Source: Streptomyces sp. DG2A-72
Lineage (GTDB): Bacteria > Actinomycetota > Actinomycetes > Streptomycetales > Streptomycetaceae
NCBI RefSeq assembly: GCF_030499575.1
Contig: NZ_JASTLC010000001.1
Span: forward strand, 2,876,001-2,940,000
Length of the DNA: 64,000 bases
Reading direction: 5' to 3'
Shown here: positions 63,795-64,000 of the stretch, in pieces
Layout of the letters: every line of letters begins with the position of its first letter
How positions within the stretch are numbered: the stretch's first letter is position 1
Position numbers and translations under genes: made by a program
The notes under the pieces: generated by a model
Databases searched by the model: none
What the model was told of the DNA's origin: nothing
The model's input: the letters and a program-made list of their open reading frames with translations, nothing else

Positions 63795-64000
63795 TTACGG
63801 CGTTGTCGTGCGGGTCGCCTTCAAGAACTCCCTCAGGATTCGCTCCCCCGCCAGCACCCCCCTTTCCTGCAACGGGCTGATCGTCGGAGCGGTCCAGTCC
63901 GCGTCGGCCAGCTCGCCATGCCCTGGCCGCCAGCCCTGGTCGGCCGCGAGGAGCAGGTCGGCGTCGAGGAGGGAGTCGCCGGCCGCGAGGGTCAGATCGG
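63795..64000 (-). CDS. HAD-family hydrolase, C-terminal part (5' end outside window)
   Basis: The minus frame ends at TAA (63797-63795) and is open to the window edge. It reads DLTLAAGDSLLDADLLLAAD and QGWRPGHGELADADW; LAAGDSLLDADLL is HAD motif IV, and the RPxHGEL ending is typical of streptomycete HAD phosphatases. About 67 residues are visible. Confidence 0.75.
   Translation of the reverse strand, partial: DLTLAAGDSLLDADLLLAADQGWRPGHGELADADWTAPTISPLQERGVLAGERILREFLKATRTTTP

Overview
The window is chromosomal DNA from a Streptomyces or very close relative. GC is about 70 percent with strong third-position GC, GTG starts and overlapping ATGA/GTGA stop-start junctions are common, DUF397/XRE pairs and ECF-type transport are present, and many copies of the familiar streptomycete intergenic palindrome (core GGGGCGCGGGGAACTGCGCG) are scattered through it. 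It is not a single biosynthetic cluster. Most of it is core-like chromosome, with one clear accessory island.

Left part (1-13.7 kb): an F420/FMN luciferase-like oxidoreductase; a three-gene reverse operon of membrane-anchored substrate-binding/VWA proteins; a reverse operon of glycosyltransferase, methyltransferase and squalene-cyclase-fold protein; a KstR-like TetR regulator with a perfect KstR operator; an orphan TPP riboswitch on the opposite strand just after it; a GYD protein; and an aldehyde dehydrogenase-3Fe4S ferredoxin operon divergent from an MBL-fold hydrolase. 13.7-21.3 kb: a TetR regulator with tandem operators, a frameshifted DUF6069 gene, an aminoglycoside-phosphotransferase-like gene, then a cobalamin riboswitch heading five overlapping genes (two secreted/anchored proteins, EcfT, a double ABC ATPase and an S component), which is most likely a cobalt/corrinoid ECF uptake operon.

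The island at 22.1-27.8 kb is a vancomycin-resistance set: vanK (+), murF (-), vanH-vanA-vanX (+). VanA has His244 in the FRIHQE loop that selects D-lactate, and VanX has all its zinc and catalytic residues at canonical positions. vanK, murF and vanH each sit behind the same about 65-bp promoter module. In front of vanK and murF this module drives a short leader peptide that begins MTYSE and whose stop overlaps the start of the main gene; at vanH the same position is the vanH start itself. No vanRS or vanJ is present, so control must come from elsewhere. Between vanK and murF lies a deletion scar holding the first 14 codons of a D-Ala-D-Ala ligase and a piece of what looks like an alanine-racemase-like gene. 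vanHAX has visibly lower GC than vanK/murF and the flanks, so the island is mosaic.

Right of the island: an amidinotransferase, a CYP125-like P450 divergent from a FadA5-like steroid thiolase (with KstR-like operators between them), a DUF397/XRE/HATPase signalling group, a coiled-coil plus seven-bladed propeller pair, a GT87/PAP2 fusion, and a long run of single housekeeping and accessory genes. These include an MFS pump with a C-terminal winged helix, a Mn-riboswitch-controlled Gdt1/MneA-type exporter, a secreted HNH nuclease, PhoD, DoxX, Cu/Zn-SOD-like, DedA, epoxide hydrolase, a tRNA-Val(TAC) gene and a coiled-coil protein. Dispersed repeats have inserted into at least three coding regions while keeping the frame open. 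Several genes show recent decay: DUF6069, DUF1801, DUF4436, a PaaX-like fragment and an unidentified remnant near 14.5 kb.
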